Below are positions 1 to 8,531 of a stretch of DNA of 64,000 nt, piece by piece. The stretch lies in assembly GCA_944324175.1 (NCBI GenBank), contig CALUVH010000002.1, positions 45,864 through 109,863 on the forward strand. Reading direction: 5' to 3'. Origin of the DNA: Candidatus Gastranaerophilales bacterium (GTDB lineage Bacteria > Cyanobacteriota > Vampirovibrionia > Gastranaerophilales > Gastranaerophilaceae). Numbering within the stretch: the first letter of the stretch is position 1; each line of letters starts with the position of its first letter. The notes beneath the pieces are model-generated. The model worked only from the letters and a program-made list of their open reading frames with translations. It was not told the DNA's origin and ran no database searches. The position numbers and the translations under genes are program-made.

Positions 1-1
1 G

Positions 2-376
2 TTCAACGCGGAATGTTTTAAAGTAAAAGAAAAATACTCTGATATAATAAATTACGGTTCATTGATTGAACTGGAAAAAATCGGAGATACTAACGATCAA
101 ATAATAACATATGCACGTCACTACAAAGGTAAAACCATTCTCGTTGTAGCAAACAAGAATATCAATAGGTCTGTAGCTTGTAAAATTAAAATTCCAACCC
201 TAAAAGCAACTCAAGAGTTAGATAATCTTGTACCTTCTTACGGTAAAGAAAGTATTATTCAAGCTGCAGATAATGAACTGCATGTTGATTTAGGCGCAGC
301 AAGAGCTCACGTCTTTGAAATTGATACCCCAAAATTAGAAAACTACACAACCAAAATATATAAACAAAATATCTAG
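2..376 (+). CDS. C-terminal fragment of a GH13-like alpha-glucan enzyme (5' truncated by window)
   Basis: The frame is open from base 2 and ends at TAG (374-376), so the gene enters from outside the window; the ATG at 62 is internal. The visible part reads as the beta-sandwich end of an alpha-amylase-type protein: a helical stretch (KEKYSDIINYG), then short strands (TYARHYKGKTILVVANKN) and a closing ARAHVFEI strand. That pattern is typical after the catalytic barrel of GH13 enzymes, where a residue about glucan chain binding is not needed. No catalytic residues are visible, so GH13 membership rests on fold-like pattern only. A strong terminator follows 20 bases downstream. Confidence 0.5.
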   Translation, partial: FNAECFKVKEKYSDIINYGSLIELEKIGDTNDQIITYARHYKGKTILVVANKNINRSVACKIKIPTLKATQELDNLVPSYGKESIIQAADNELHVDLGAARAHVFEIDTPKLENYTTKIYKQNI

Positions 377-396
377 TTTTGGCATACATTAAATAA

Positions 397-446
397 ACAA
401 AAACTGATGTAATTGTAAATTGCAATTACATCAGTTTTTGTTACAG
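397..446 (+). terminator. Intrinsic terminator after the GH13-like fragment
   Basis: A perfect 19-bp inverted repeat (397-415 with 423-441) around a 7-base loop, with T-rich sequence inside the right arm. It closes the transcription unit of the truncated gene. It may work in both directions. Confidence 0.8.
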
Positions 447-591
447 GAATATTTTTAAGAAAAAACTTTAACAATTCTATTATAATTTTTCATATCTAAT
501 CTACGTAATAGATATATTTTTAAAATAATTCTACCTAGTAACCAGTTAAGTAATTGATTAATTATTGATATTTTAGTAATTAGGAGGGTGT

Positions 592-900
592 ATGAATCTA
601 AAAGAAAAATTAGGTAAGCAAATACAACTTGTTCGGAAAAAACATGGGGTTACACAAGAACAGCTTGGTAAGATTATAGGACTGGACCCTAAAAGTATTA
701 GTAAAATCGAAAAAGGTAAGAATTATCCATCACCAGATACTCTGGATGCAATGGCTAAAGGTTTAGATGTTTCTGTATATGAATTTTTCTTGTTTGAAGA
801 AACACAATCTGTAGAATTGATGAAAAATGAAATAAAAAATGCAATTGAACGAGATCATAAGACTTTAATGTACTTATATCACATGCTTAAGGTCATGTAA
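592..900 (+). CDS. XRE-family helix-turn-helix transcriptional regulator
   Basis: 102 residues. Residues 5-65 form a Cro/C1-type five-helix [23 protein letters not shown], then [24 protein letters not shown] as recognition helix and the next helices. The remaining 35 residues are a helical tail ([20 protein letters not shown]) that could dimerise; no ligand or protease domain is present. A strong ribosome site (AGGAGGG, 582-588) sits 3-4 bases before the ATG. The AT-rich leader (480-580) contains short near-repeats that could be an autoregulatory operator, but this is not shown. The 3' end overlaps the convergent trmFO by 27 bases, so the two transcripts are antisense there. Confidence 0.85.
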   Translation: MNLKEKLGKQIQLVRKKHGVTQEQLGKIIGLDPKSISKIEKGKNYPSPDTLDAMAKGLDVSVYEFFLFEETQSVELMKNEIKNAIERDHKTLMYLYHMLKVM

Positions 901-2184
901 ATATTCAATAGAGCGTCGCGACATTTTTTCAGCCTTTAATTTCTTGTTTTTTCTTTCCTTCTTTTCTAATTCGACAGGAGCAAGAATTCCCCAATTGGAG
1001 TTGATTGGCTGAAAATTGTTGTGATTGCTATCGGATATATAATTAGTTAATGCACCCAATATCGTTATGTTAGGCAGAATAAGCAATGCTTCATTTTTTA
1101 AATATTTAGCCATATTAATACCTGCAAGCAAACCTGATGCAATAGACTCAGTATAACCTTCTGTACCTGTGATTTGTCCTGCAAAAAATAAATTAGCCCT
1201 TTTGCGAGATTGCAAAGTAGCATTAAGTATTTGTGGAGAATTGATGAATGTATTCCTGTGCATAACACCATATCTTACAATATTTGCATTCTCCAATCCA
1301 GGGATAGACTTTAAAAGTTCCTTTTGACTCCCCCACTTTAAATTTGTCTGAAATCCGACAAGATTATACAATGTTTTCGCTGAGTTATCTTGTCGTAATT
1401 GAACCACTGCGTAATTTTCCTCATTATTACGTTTGTCAATTAGCCCAACCGGCTTCATTGGACCAAATCGAAGGGTATCGAATCCTCTTGAAGCAAGGAC
1501 TTCAATTGGCAGACAACTTTCAAAAAATTTTGCATCTTTTTCAAATTCTTTTAATTCAATTTTGGGTGCATTAATTAATATTTCATAGAACTTTTCATAT
1601 TCATCTTTGTTCATTGGACAATTAATATAAGAGGCTTCCCCTTTATCATATCGACTTGCATAAAAAGCTTTGTCAAAATTTATACTCTCTTTTTCTACTA
1701 TTGGAGCAATTGCATCAAAAAAGTGTAAATGCTCACTTTGTGTAAACTCTTTTATAGAATTTGCAAGCGCCTCACTTGTCAAAGGTCCACTTGCTATAAT
1801 CACAGGTCCTTCTGGAATTTCTTTCAATTCTTCACGAATCACTGTAATTAGTGGATTATTTTCAATTTTATCAGTAACTTTTTGAGAAAACAATTCTCTG
1901 TCAATAGCCAGAGCATTTCCTGCAGGTACAGAACATTCATAGGCAATTTTTATAAGCTCTCCACCCAAAATTTCCATTTCTTTTTTTAATAATCCGGAAG
2001 CATTAAAAATATCAAAAGATCCCAGACTATTAGAACAGACAAATTCTGCAAACTTGTCAGTTTTATGCGCACCGGTCATATTCATCGGTCGCATTTCATA
2101 AAGTTGTGTTTTTATTCCACGCTTTGCTAATTGTAAAGCTGCTTCAGAACCTGCTAAACCAGCTCCTATAATTTTGACTTCCAT
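874..2184 (-). CDS. trmFO: Methylenetetrahydrofolate-tRNA-(uracil-54-C5)-methyltransferase TrmFO
   Basis: 436 residues, the usual TrmFO length. It methylates U54 in the T-loop of tRNAs using methylene-tetrahydrofolate and FADH2, the folate-dependent alternative to SAM-dependent TrmA. The N-terminus carries the Rossmann FAD motif ([21 protein letters not shown], residues 3-23) followed by the family-specific [37 protein letters not shown] and [20 protein letters not shown] (near residue 335) are TrmFO hallmarks. No clear Shine-Dalgarno site precedes the ATG at 2184. The 3' end overlaps the XRE gene convergently. It appears to be monocistronic. Confidence 0.97.
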   Translation of the reverse strand: MEVKIIGAGLAGSEAALQLAKRGIKTQLYEMRPMNMTGAHKTDKFAEFVCSNSLGSFDIFNASGLLKKEMEILGGELIKIAYECSVPAGNALAIDRELFSQKVTDKIENNPLITVIREELKEIPEGPVIIASGPLTSEALANSIKEFTQSEHLHFFDAIAPIVEKESINFDKAFYASRYDKGEASYINCPMNKDEYEKFYEILINAPKIELKEFEKDAKFFESCLPIEVLASRGFDTLRFGPMKPVGLIDKRNNEENYAVVQLRQDNSAKTLYNLVGFQTNLKWGSQKELLKSIPGLENANIVRYGVMHRNTFINSPQILNATLQSRKRANLFFAGQITGTEGYTESIASGLLAGINMAKYLKNEALLILPNITILGALTNYISDSNHNNFQPINSNWGILAPVELEKKERKNKKLKAEKMSRRSIEYLHDLKHVI

Positions 2185-2306
2185 AACATTGAGTCTAACA
2201 AGCTAAAAAAATTTAGTCAATCAATATTTTGTAAGTGACATATTAGGACATACTTCAACAAATGTTAAGAAATATTTCATTTATTGTTATATTTGTAGTA
2301 AAAAAC

Positions 2307-2335
2307 TTGAAAAAGTTTTATTTATTAAGTATGAT
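2307..2335 (+). promoter_or_regulatory. Putative sigma70-type promoter for the 713-residue membrane protein
   Basis: TTGAAA (2307-2312), a 17-base spacer and TATGAT (2330-2335) lie about 130 bases upstream of the ATG at 2464. This is the best promoter match in the divergent 2185-2463 gap; the rest of that gap is AT-rich with no other clear element. Confidence 0.45.
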
Positions 2336-2463
2336 AAGTACACTTATTCTTGAATTTTTGTAAAACTTTTGAAACATTGACCCAAAAAAAGCGCAATTTA
2401 CGAAATTTCAGATTTTTATAAATAAAGTAGATTATGTAGTTAGTGGAAATATAAAGTAGGGAT

Positions 2464-4605
2464 ATGTCAGTAAAATCAGTAAACTTAGCTTTAGACGCGC
2501 GAAACAAATATTCAGTAAACAATAGCAAACAAAGCAAAAATGCCCCATCATTTCAAGGCTTTGGTAACCCAGTAACGACCTTGATGGATGCAATAGATAG
2601 AGGAGGCTTTGCAGCCTCATTCATTGCGCAAGATGGTATCGGCATGGTAGCCCCAAGGATATGGGAAGGGTTAAATAGAAACAGAAAAAGAGAAAAAGAC
2701 CCCGTAACAGGCGAAGAAACGGGTAAAAAAACAGGTCCTTTAAACTGGGAATTCGCTCGCAGAGAAGGGATTCGTGAAATACTGAGCGGTCCGAGTGCAT
2801 TTTTAATCCCTGCATTTATGCTTACTGGAATAAAAAAATTCTCCGGTACAGCTAACAATGTCCACGTTGATCATATCAATGCACTGGGCAAAAGTTTTGC
2901 AAATTTTGCAGAGTCAAAAGTAACCACAGGTACAGCTGAAGTACTTAATAATCCAACAAAGGCAAAAGAAGAATTCTACGAAAGAGTATTCAAAAATGTA
3001 CTGAGTACATCTTTAGATAATAAACTTAATGGTGATGAGCTAGATAAAACAGCAAAAGAATTTACCCAAAAATATCTTGAAGTAGAAAAAGCGCCTTCTA
3101 AAGGTATGTGGAAGGTATTCATAGGCAAGTCTGTTGAGGGATCAGCAGAAGATCTTCAAGGAGCTCTAACTGAAAGATACATGAATTTAAGGAAGCAGTT
3201 ACTGTCATCTAATATTAATGAAATGGATGCAGCAATAACTGTTGAGGGTACAAATAAAAAAGTTGCAACAAACTTTAGTAAGGTTCTCTCAAGCTTAAGT
3301 GATTACTCAAATGATGTAATTAAAAACACTAAAAAACACATAGAAACTAACGGAATTGAAAATTTACAGAAATATCTAAAAGAATTTAACAATCGACGTG
3401 TAGGCTCAAGAATACTTTCAATAGCCTCCATGTTCTTCGCTGTAGTAGGATTCTATACTATAATTCCAAAATTGTATAATCTTGGTCTAAAACACGACCC
3501 TGGACTTGCAGGCTTAGAGGATGAACCAACCAATCCTCAACCGACAAATCCAACAGCTACAAGTCACACTCAAAATGTACAATCCAAAATTGATAATACA
3601 AAATCAGAAAAAATAGAGGATAAAGCCCAACTTCCAGAAGGAACTGCTGAAAACAAAAATAAAAAAGGTGAAAATGTAGCATTTACAGGTGCAATGCAAA
3701 CAGCATCTAAAAAGATTGGGGAGTTTGCTTCAGGTAGTGACATTGCTAAAAAAGCGATTAATAAGTTTGAATTTAATGGTGCTTCAATGTCTGTACCAGC
3801 TATGTTAACTTTGCTATTTGGTTTTTGCTTACCACCAAGATATAAAAATGCTAAAAGTGATAAAGAGCGAAAAGAGATTTTAGTCAGAGATATTTCAAGT
3901 TTCTCAGCAATATTATTTGGTGCAAACGCTCTGTCAAGATTAACTTCAGATTTATTTGGTAAAACATTTGGGCTTGTTTTAAATGTAAAACCTGAAGACC
4001 ACGGTAAATCAATATTCCACACCGTCAAAAACTATTTAACTCCGGGAAAAGGTATTGATGTGTTAAAGGGAGCTCAGATTGATTCTAAATACAGTAATCT
4101 TGAAGGCTATAAAGATAGAATCATCGGTTTCATAGATTTCTTAGAAGGAAATGATGGAAATGCCAAGAAAGTATTCAATATGGATAAGGATTTGCGCACA
4201 GCAGCAGAGACCATACTTGGTAAACCGTTAAAAGACGCTGGCATTGATGAAATTAAAAGTGCAATGAAAGCAGCCGATGATGAACTTTTAAAAGGTACAG
4301 ATAGCGCGATTACAAAAGCTATGAAATCAATATATGCTAAATTTGGTGCTAAAAACAAATTCATCAATATAGCAAAAACATGTAACAGTGCATTTGGATT
4401 TTTATCTACATTGGTATTGGTTCCTGCATTTATGATTGGTGTCGCTCGTTACTGTGAAAATATGACTAAAAAACGTGTAGCGGAAGAAAAAGCGGCCAAA
4501 GCAGCTGAAGCAGCAAAAAATAAACCATTATCCCACTTAAAAAACATGCTAACTAGTGTTATGCCATCTCAAAAACCTACAATGACAGGATTTTTAAACA
4601 AGTAA
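2464..4605 (+). CDS. Large multi-pass membrane protein of unknown function, with F-x-G motifs
   Basis: 713 residues, no family recognised. It starts MSVKSVNLA and has F30-Q31-G32 (SFQG), a leader pattern repeated in other genes of this window. Hydrophobic segments occur near residues 105-125 (SAFLIPAFMLTG), 318-335 (IASMFFAVVGFYTIIP), 440-455 (AMLTLLFGFCLPP), 477-490 and 640-660 (FLSTLVLVPAFMIGVARYC), so it is probably an integral membrane protein. The middle (350-410) is low-complexity, rich in P, T, N and K, and contains a second motif, F407-T408-G409. The C-terminus has an alanine/lysine-rich helix (RVAEEKAAKAAEAAK). A terminator follows directly. It is probably lineage-restricted; no function is inferred. 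Confidence 0.8.
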   Translation: MSVKSVNLALDARNKYSVNNSKQSKNAPSFQGFGNPVTTLMDAIDRGGFAASFIAQDGIGMVAPRIWEGLNRNRKREKDPVTGEETGKKTGPLNWEFARREGIREILSGPSAFLIPAFMLTGIKKFSGTANNVHVDHINALGKSFANFAESKVTTGTAEVLNNPTKAKEEFYERVFKNVLSTSLDNKLNGDELDKTAKEFTQKYLEVEKAPSKGMWKVFIGKSVEGSAEDLQGALTERYMNLRKQLLSSNINEMDAAITVEGTNKKVATNFSKVLSSLSDYSNDVIKNTKKHIETNGIENLQKYLKEFNNRRVGSRILSIASMFFAVVGFYTIIPKLYNLGLKHDPGLAGLEDEPTNPQPTNPTATSHTQNVQSKIDNTKSEKIEDKAQLPEGTAENKNKKGENVAFTGAMQTASKKIGEFASGSDIAKKAINKFEFNGASMSVPAMLTLLFGFCLPPRYKNAKSDKERKEILVRDISSFSAILFGANALSRLTSDLFGKTFGLVLNVKPEDHGKSIFHTVKNYLTPGKGIDVLKGAQIDSKYSNLEGYKDRIIGFIDFLEGNDGNAKKVFNMDKDLRTAAETILGKPLKDAGIDEIKSAMKAADDELLKGTDSAITKAMKSIYAKFGAKNKFINIAKTCNSAFGFLSTLVLVPAFMIGVARYCENMTKKRVAEEKAAKAAEAAKNKPLSHLKNMLTSVMPSQKPTMTGFLNK

Positions 4606-4617
4606 CATATTTACAAC

Positions 4618-4651
4618 AAAAAGTCGGCTGTTTATAACAGCCGACTTTTTT
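4618..4651. terminator. Bidirectional terminator between convergent genes
   Basis: A 15-bp perfect stem (4618-4632 with 4636-4650) with a 3-base loop, A-run on the left and T-run on the right. It can serve both the membrane-protein gene (+) and the DUF1858 gene (-). Confidence 0.85.
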
Positions 4652-4663
4652 ATAGATAAACTT

Positions 4664-4867
4664 CTATTCTTCATCAATTAAAGCATTGATTTCACTAACC
4701 ATTGCGTCAGGATCAAATCCATGAACTCTAGCGCCTGCTTCTAGGTTTTCAAAACGCGCAGCCGCACAACCTATACATCCCAGCCCATACTTTTGAAAAA
4801 TTTCAATGCTTTCAGGACATGTTTGCACAATATCCATAATGTTCATTTCTTTAGAAATTTTAGCCAT
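4664..4867 (-). CDS. DUF1858 (hybrid-cluster-associated disulfide) domain protein
   Basis: 67 residues, one complete DUF1858 domain: MNIMDIVQTCPESIEIFQKYGLGCIGC followed by an amphipathic helix and DPDAMVSEINALI. The Cys pair G-C-I-G-C (near residues 31-34) is the putative redox or metal site that names the family; DUF1858 is often found alone or fused to redox proteins. The exact reaction is unknown. An AAAGGAGT ribosome site precedes the ATG. The gene is divergent from the small gene at 4944 and shares its terminator with the preceding convergent gene. Confidence 0.85.
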   Translation of the reverse strand: MAKISKEMNIMDIVQTCPESIEIFQKYGLGCIGCAAARFENLEAGARVHGFDPDAMVSEINALIDEE

Positions 4868-4943
4868 AATTTACTCCTTTTGTGTGTTGATTTTTTTTCA
4901 TTTATCGTTAAAAATATTATAACATCAAAAGAAGGATTTGAGT

Positions 4944-5102
4944 ATGGAATTATTAAAAAGATTATTCAAAGATGAAGAAAAAGTAATAGGACTGTGTGCT
5001 TTTAAAAAGAAAGAACAAAAAAAAATATCCTTTACACCGCACTTTTCAGCAACCAGACTTGTCTATGGAACCAAGTATGACAAGAATTTCTTTGTGAATT
5101 AA
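4944..5102 (+). CDS. Small basic protein (52 residues), unknown
   Basis: ATG at 4944 with AAGGA (4932-4936) upstream and TAA at 5100-5102. The product starts MELLKRLFKDEEKVIGLCAF, continues with a run of lysines and glutamines, then SFTPHFSATRLVYGTKYD. It has no membrane segment. The ISFTP stretch resembles the F-x-G type motifs seen in neighbouring genes but lacks the glycine. It lies between the divergent DUF1858 gene and another small gene. It is too short for family assignment; the good ribosome site and absence of any competing frame support translation. Confidence 0.55.
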   Translation: MELLKRLFKDEEKVIGLCAFKKKEQKKISFTPHFSATRLVYGTKYDKNFFVN

Positions 5103-5188
5103 CATTTCTTAATAATTCAGCAAAACAAAGCAATTTTCCCCATCCCAAAAACTTTATATAATTAAGGGAAAAATTGGGGATAGATATT

Positions 5189-5401
5189 ATGACAGTACAA
5201 GCAGTCAAATTTCTAAGTGCATTAAGCTCATCAAAAGCATTATACCGTCAACATCATACAAATCTTCAACCGGCGTTTGATGTAAAAAACACATTTACAG
5301 GTAAAACCAATCTTTCAGCTCCATGCCATGCAGACACTTGTAATGTACAAAAATACTTTGGCGACGCAGTCCCAGGCAGCGGATTTTGTATAACAGCATA
5401 G
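5189..5401 (+). CDS. Small cysteine-containing protein with shared MxVQAVK leader and FTG motif
   Basis: 70 residues from the ATG at 5189 (GGGGA about 9 bases upstream; an upstream in-frame start at 5174 would lie inside that ribosome site). It begins MTVQAVKFL, close to MSVQAIN and MSVKSVN of two other proteins here, and contains TFTGKT near residue 36. The second half has two cysteines in CHADTC and one near the C-terminus (GSGFCITA). No signal peptide or membrane helix. It is convergent with the next gene, separated by 11 bases. Function unknown. Confidence 0.65.
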   Translation: MTVQAVKFLSALSSSKALYRQHHTNLQPAFDVKNTFTGKTNLSAPCHADTCNVQKYFGDAVPGSGFCITA

Positions 5402-5412
5402 TATAACTCATG

Positions 5413-5622
5413 CTAAGCAAGTAGATCCAAGTGCCTTGCCTGAGTTGCGCTACCCTTTATCATAGGATGACTTGGATTATATTGATTGTTATCTTGAGCG
5501 GTAAATAGACCGGAATTAAAGATGTTTGCAGATTTGTTGGCAAACCTGTCATTGTCAAACAGATTAACTGCGTTTACTCGATAAATATTCTGTTGTTTAA
5601 TTGCATCTATACTATTTATCAT
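5413..5622 (-). CDS. Small hypothetical protein (69 residues)
   Basis: Begins MINSIDAIKQQNIYRVNAVNL and continues with Asn/Asp-rich, mostly polar sequence (LFDNDRFANKSANIFN). A GAGG ribosome site lies about 9 bases before the ATG at 5622. No cysteine pairs, membrane segment or known domain. It is convergent with the small gene at 5189. Its N-terminus (INSI... RVNAVNL) recalls the V-N rich leader of other proteins in the window, but this similarity is weak. Confidence 0.55.
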   Translation of the reverse strand: MINSIDAIKQQNIYRVNAVNLFDNDRFANKSANIFNSGLFTAQDNNQYNPSHPMIKGSATQARHLDLLA

Positions 5623-5720
5623 ATCTGACCTCTAATATATTAAACATCAAAACAAAAACAAATTTCAAGATTTTACAATATTTTTACAAAATTAACAAAT
5701 GGAAAGTAAATACAAAACGA

Positions 5721-5758
5721 AAAAAAGAAGTGATATTTTTCAATATCACTTCTTTTTT
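5721..5758. terminator. Intrinsic terminator (mainly for the DUF151 gene, minus strand)
   Basis: A 17-bp perfect inverted repeat (5721-5737 with 5742-5758) with a 4-base loop, A-run left and T-run right. It lies 23 bases beyond the stop of the minus-strand DUF151 gene and can act in both directions. Confidence 0.85.
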
Positions 5759-5780
5759 TACCTAAAAATATTAAACAAAC

Positions 5781-6296
5781 CTACTGATCACTTTCATGAT
5801 GATCATTATCTTTCATTAATTTTTCAAAATCTGAGGGTTTGATACTTTGGACAAATTTTTTAAACTCTTGAGCTTCTTCTTCGTCTTTAGCTGTATCTGT
5901 AGAGACAGAGCCGTTAGAAATAACATTAGCCGTAACAAATATCGGAGCATCAACCCTAATTGCAACAGCAATAGCATCAGAAGGTCTTGAATCTATTTCA
6001 ATAAAATTACCTTCAGCATCTTGTAAAAACATAGTTGCATAGTATGTATCTTTTTCAACGTCATTAATTTCAACTCTATCAAGATTATAGCCGACTTTTT
6101 CTATGATATTAATTATTAAATCGTGAGTCATAGGTCTTGATACGGTAAGGTTTTCTATTTTTCTGATAATAGAACTTGCTTCAGCAGACCCAATCCAAAT
6201 AGGAAGTGCTTTTCTATTTTCTTTATCATGAAGTACGACTATAGGCGAGCCAGTCCTCGTGTCCAAAGCAATACCCATAACTTTCATTTCAATCAT
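5781..6296 (-). CDS. Bifunctional nuclease family protein (BFN/DUF151)
   Basis: 171 residues, nearly all one BFN (DUF151) domain: MKVMGIALDTRTGSPIVVLHDKENRKALPIWIG, then DLIINIIEKVGYNLDRVEINDV, and the conserved IDSRPSDAIAVAIRVDAPIFV near residues 100-120. Some members have been reported to cleave DNA and RNA, but the cellular role in this lineage is not established. The C-terminal 40 residues are acidic and linker-like. thiG lies 48 bases upstream on the same strand, so co-transcription is possible; the terminator downstream closes the unit. Confidence 0.92.
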   Translation of the reverse strand: MIEMKVMGIALDTRTGSPIVVLHDKENRKALPIWIGSAEASSIIRKIENLTVSRPMTHDLIINIIEKVGYNLDRVEINDVEKDTYYATMFLQDAEGNFIEIDSRPSDAIAVAIRVDAPIFVTANVISNGSVSTDTAKDEEEAQEFKKFVQSIKPSDFEKLMKDNDHHESDQ

Positions 6297-6343
6297 ATGA
6301 ATTTACCTTTCTAACATTTTAATTATTAACAATTATACAATAG

Positions 6344-7117
6344 TTAATTTTTGCCAACAACACCAACCAAAGGAGAAGAAGCACTTGCGATTTCTTTTTT
6401 AGGCATTCTTCCAGCTTCGAAAGCACATCTTCCGGCGATTACACCATATTTAAAAGCTTCAGCCATTTTAACAGGATTTTCAGCTTTTGCAATAGCAGTG
6501 TTTATGAGGCAAAAGTCAGCACCATGCTCCATAACAAGTGAAGCATCAGAAGGTACTCCAATTCCAGCATCGCAAACGACAGGAATGTTGGCTTGCTCAA
6601 TAATAATTTTTATATTTTCCAAAGTTTTAACCCCTTGACCGGATCCTATAGGAGAAGCGAGCGGCATAATTGTAGCACAACCGATTTCCTCAAGGCGCTT
6701 AGCTAAAATAGGATCTGCGTTAATGTAAGGTAGCACAACAAATCCATCCTCAATCAAGATTTTTGCAGCTTCAATTGTTGCAATAGGGTCAGGCATAAGA
6801 TATTTAGGGTCAGGGATAACTTCTAATTTAATCCAGTTATTAATTCCCATAGCACGGGACAACCTAGCGACCCTGACAGCTTCATCGACAGTAGCACATC
6901 CAGCAGTGTTAGGCAAAATCCAGTATTTGTTAGTATCGATATAGTCCATAAGTCCGACATGCCCCGGTGCATTCATATCAACGCGTCGAATAGCCACGGT
7001 AACAACTTCAGCTCCGGAAGCAGCATGAGCCAGCCTCATCGTTTCGAAATCATCAAACTTACCGGTACCTACCCATAATCTTGAATTAAATTCTTTATCT
7101 GCAACTCTAATAGTCAT
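6344..7117 (-). CDS. thiG: Thiazole synthase ThiG
   Basis: 257 residues from the ATG at 7117, chosen because AGAAGGAGAAA lies about 10 bases upstream; an upstream in-frame ATG (7156) would add 13 residues and has no such site. It builds the thiazole phosphate of thiamine from deoxyxylulose phosphate, ThiS thiocarboxylate and dehydroglycine. Family signatures: SRLWVGTGKFDDFETM, EVVTVAIRRVD, the lysine in NNWIKLEVIPDP that forms the Schiff base, and VVCDAGIGVPSDASLVMEHGAD. The TIM-barrel length is typical. No other thi genes are adjacent, so the pathway is dispersed or uses other loci. Confidence 0.97.
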   Translation of the reverse strand: MTIRVADKEFNSRLWVGTGKFDDFETMRLAHAASGAEVVTVAIRRVDMNAPGHVGLMDYIDTNKYWILPNTAGCATVDEAVRVARLSRAMGINNWIKLEVIPDPKYLMPDPIATIEAAKILIEDGFVVLPYINADPILAKRLEEIGCATIMPLASPIGSGQGVKTLENIKIIIEQANIPVVCDAGIGVPSDASLVMEHGADFCLINTAIAKAENPVKMAEAFKYGVIAGRCAFEAGRMPKKEIASASSPLVGVVGKN

Positions 7118-7246
7118 AATAATAATTTCTCCTTCTTTACATAATATTATAGACATAAAATATTTTTTTTAAACCACTTTTCAAAAAAAAATATTTATGT
7201 TATATATAAGTAAGGTGTCATGAGAGATACATGGCATTTAACACAT

Positions 7247-7335
7247 GGAGAAGTGGCCGAGTGGCTTAAGGCGGCACCCTGCTAAGGTGTTGTATGGAGC
7301 TATCTGTACCGTGGGTTCAAATCCCACCTTCTCCG
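7247..7335 (+). tRNA. tRNA-Ser (GCT anticodon)
   Basis: 89 bases with a class-II long variable arm. Acceptor GGAGAAG pairs with CTTCTCC, discriminator G, CCA not encoded. The anticodon loop CTGCTAA gives GCT, decoding AGY serine codons. The T-loop is GGTTCAAAT with paired flanks. A T-rich tract follows immediately. Confidence 0.95.
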
Positions 7336-7379
7336 TTTTTTAGTATAAAGATTAGGAGTTAGTGAAGATATAAGTTTTA

Positions 7380-7409
7380 AAAACCGCACCATTCTGAGCG
7401 GTTTTCAAT
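7380..7409 (+). terminator. Intrinsic terminator downstream of tRNA-Ser
   Basis: An 8-bp stem (AAAACCGC at 7380-7387 with GCGGTTTT at 7398-7405) with a 10-base loop. It lies 45 bases after the tRNA. Confidence 0.55.
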
Positions 7410-7617
7410 ATGTAATTTTATCTAGAGAATTTTTAAAGCTTAATTTTTACCAATTTTTGTAAAAATATCTCCCAAATTCTCTTTTTGAAAATTTAAAGGT
7501 GCAGATTGGAATTTGTGTTTTACGAAAAAGAATAAAAAGAGGAAATTGTAAAACCTTAAAAAAAAATTAAGTAATAGTCATATTTATCATTTTGCAGTAA
7601 TAATGTAAAAGGTAATA

Positions 7618-7739
7618 CACCTCTTGTTAAGCAAAATCCCAGATGATTTATGTGTTTGCAAGGAGTAACTGAAAGTTTTTAAGCACAGTGAAGCAGATGC
7701 TTTGCTGTGCTTTTGTGTAGCGTATTATAAGGAGAACTA
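7618..7739 (+). promoter_or_regulatory. Structured leader / attenuator-like hairpins before the PP-loop gene
   Basis: The 404-base gap 7336-7739 has no gene. Its last 120 bases hold two RNA-like elements: an imperfect stem (CTCTTG...GCAAA at 7621-7635 with TTTGCAAGGAG at 7655-7665), and a long hairpin (AAGCACAG..AAGC with GCTT..CTGTGCTT, 7681-7712) ending in TTTT just before the AAGGAG ribosome site of the gene at 7740. A terminator-like hairpin directly before a ribosome site is the usual shape of an attenuated leader. No known riboswitch core was recognised. Confidence 0.35.
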
Positions 7740-8531
7740 ATGGAAAAAGAATATCATATTTTATCTCTATCTGGAGGTAAAGATTCTACAGCACTTGCTT
7801 TCTTTATGAAAGAGAATATGCCTGAGATTTTTGAGAAATTAGAACTTGTGTTTTCAGACACCGAATGCGATCTTCCTGAAACGTACGACTATCTGAATAA
7901 AATTGAAATTTTTCTTGGTAAAAAGATTAGAATAATAAGAGCGGAGAAAAACTTTGAGCACTTGATCCAGATATATAAAAATCTACCTGCTCCACATAGA
8001 CGATGGTGTACAGTAGAAATGAAAACTAAGCCGTTTAGTAAATATCTTCATTCGCTAAATGCAGCTGCAGTAAAAAATTTGTATGTTGGTATTAGAGCAG
8101 ACGAAGCTCATAGAGCAAAACCAGAAGACTATCAAGGGAACAATATCAAGCAACTGTATCCGTTTATTGAATATAGTATTAATAAACAAGATGTAGAAGA
8201 AATTTTAAAGAAATCAGGAATAGGACTCCCTGCATATTATTCTTGGAGTGGTCGTTCCGGTTGTTATTTCTGTTTTTACCAACCGAAAATAAGTTGGCTT
8301 CGACTGCATGAAAAGCATCCTGATTTATTTAAAAAAGCTATGGAATATGAAATAGATGATGGCGTAAATAAAATTGGTTGGAATATGGATATGCTTTTAA
8401 GAGAACTCATTTTGCCTCAAAATATTGAAAAAATTAAAACAAGTTACCTGAAAAATAGCAGCAAGAAACAAAATAAAAAAGACTGTCACTGCAATCTTAT
8501 ACAGTGTTATTCTGACCATCTTAGTCGATAA
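7740..8531 (+). CDS. PP-loop ATPase of the PAPS-reductase family
   Basis: 263 residues. S11-GGKDS-16 is the PP-loop that binds ATP or adenylyl-sulfate, followed by the DTECDLPETYDYLNKI segment typical of the phosphoadenosine-phosphosulfate-reductase fold. RRWCTVEMKTKPF and GIRADEAHRAKP complete the core. RSGCYFCFYQPKISWLRLHEKHPDLF (near 170-195) adds a C-x-x-C site, a form common in mobile-element and phage-linked members and in DndC-type sulfur-transfer proteins. A short Cys/His tail (DCHCNLIQC) may bind metal. AAGGAGAACTA precedes the ATG. It stands alone, with no other sulfate-assimilation or dnd genes nearby, so the sulfur or modification target is unknown. Its end overlaps the convergent nuclease gene by 25 bases. 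Confidence 0.8.
   Translation: MEKEYHILSLSGGKDSTALAFFMKENMPEIFEKLELVFSDTECDLPETYDYLNKIEIFLGKKIRIIRAEKNFEHLIQIYKNLPAPHRRWCTVEMKTKPFSKYLHSLNAAAVKNLYVGIRADEAHRAKPEDYQGNNIKQLYPFIEYSINKQDVEEILKKSGIGLPAYYSWSGRSGCYFCFYQPKISWLRLHEKHPDLFKKAMEYEIDDGVNKIGWNMDMLLRELILPQNIEKIKTSYLKNSSKKQNKKDCHCNLIQCYSDHLSR

Noticed and set aside
3570..4028. 152-residue minus-strand frame in the 713-aa gene
   Set aside because: Shadow of the plus-strand gene; no start signals and low-complexity Ser/Leu composition.
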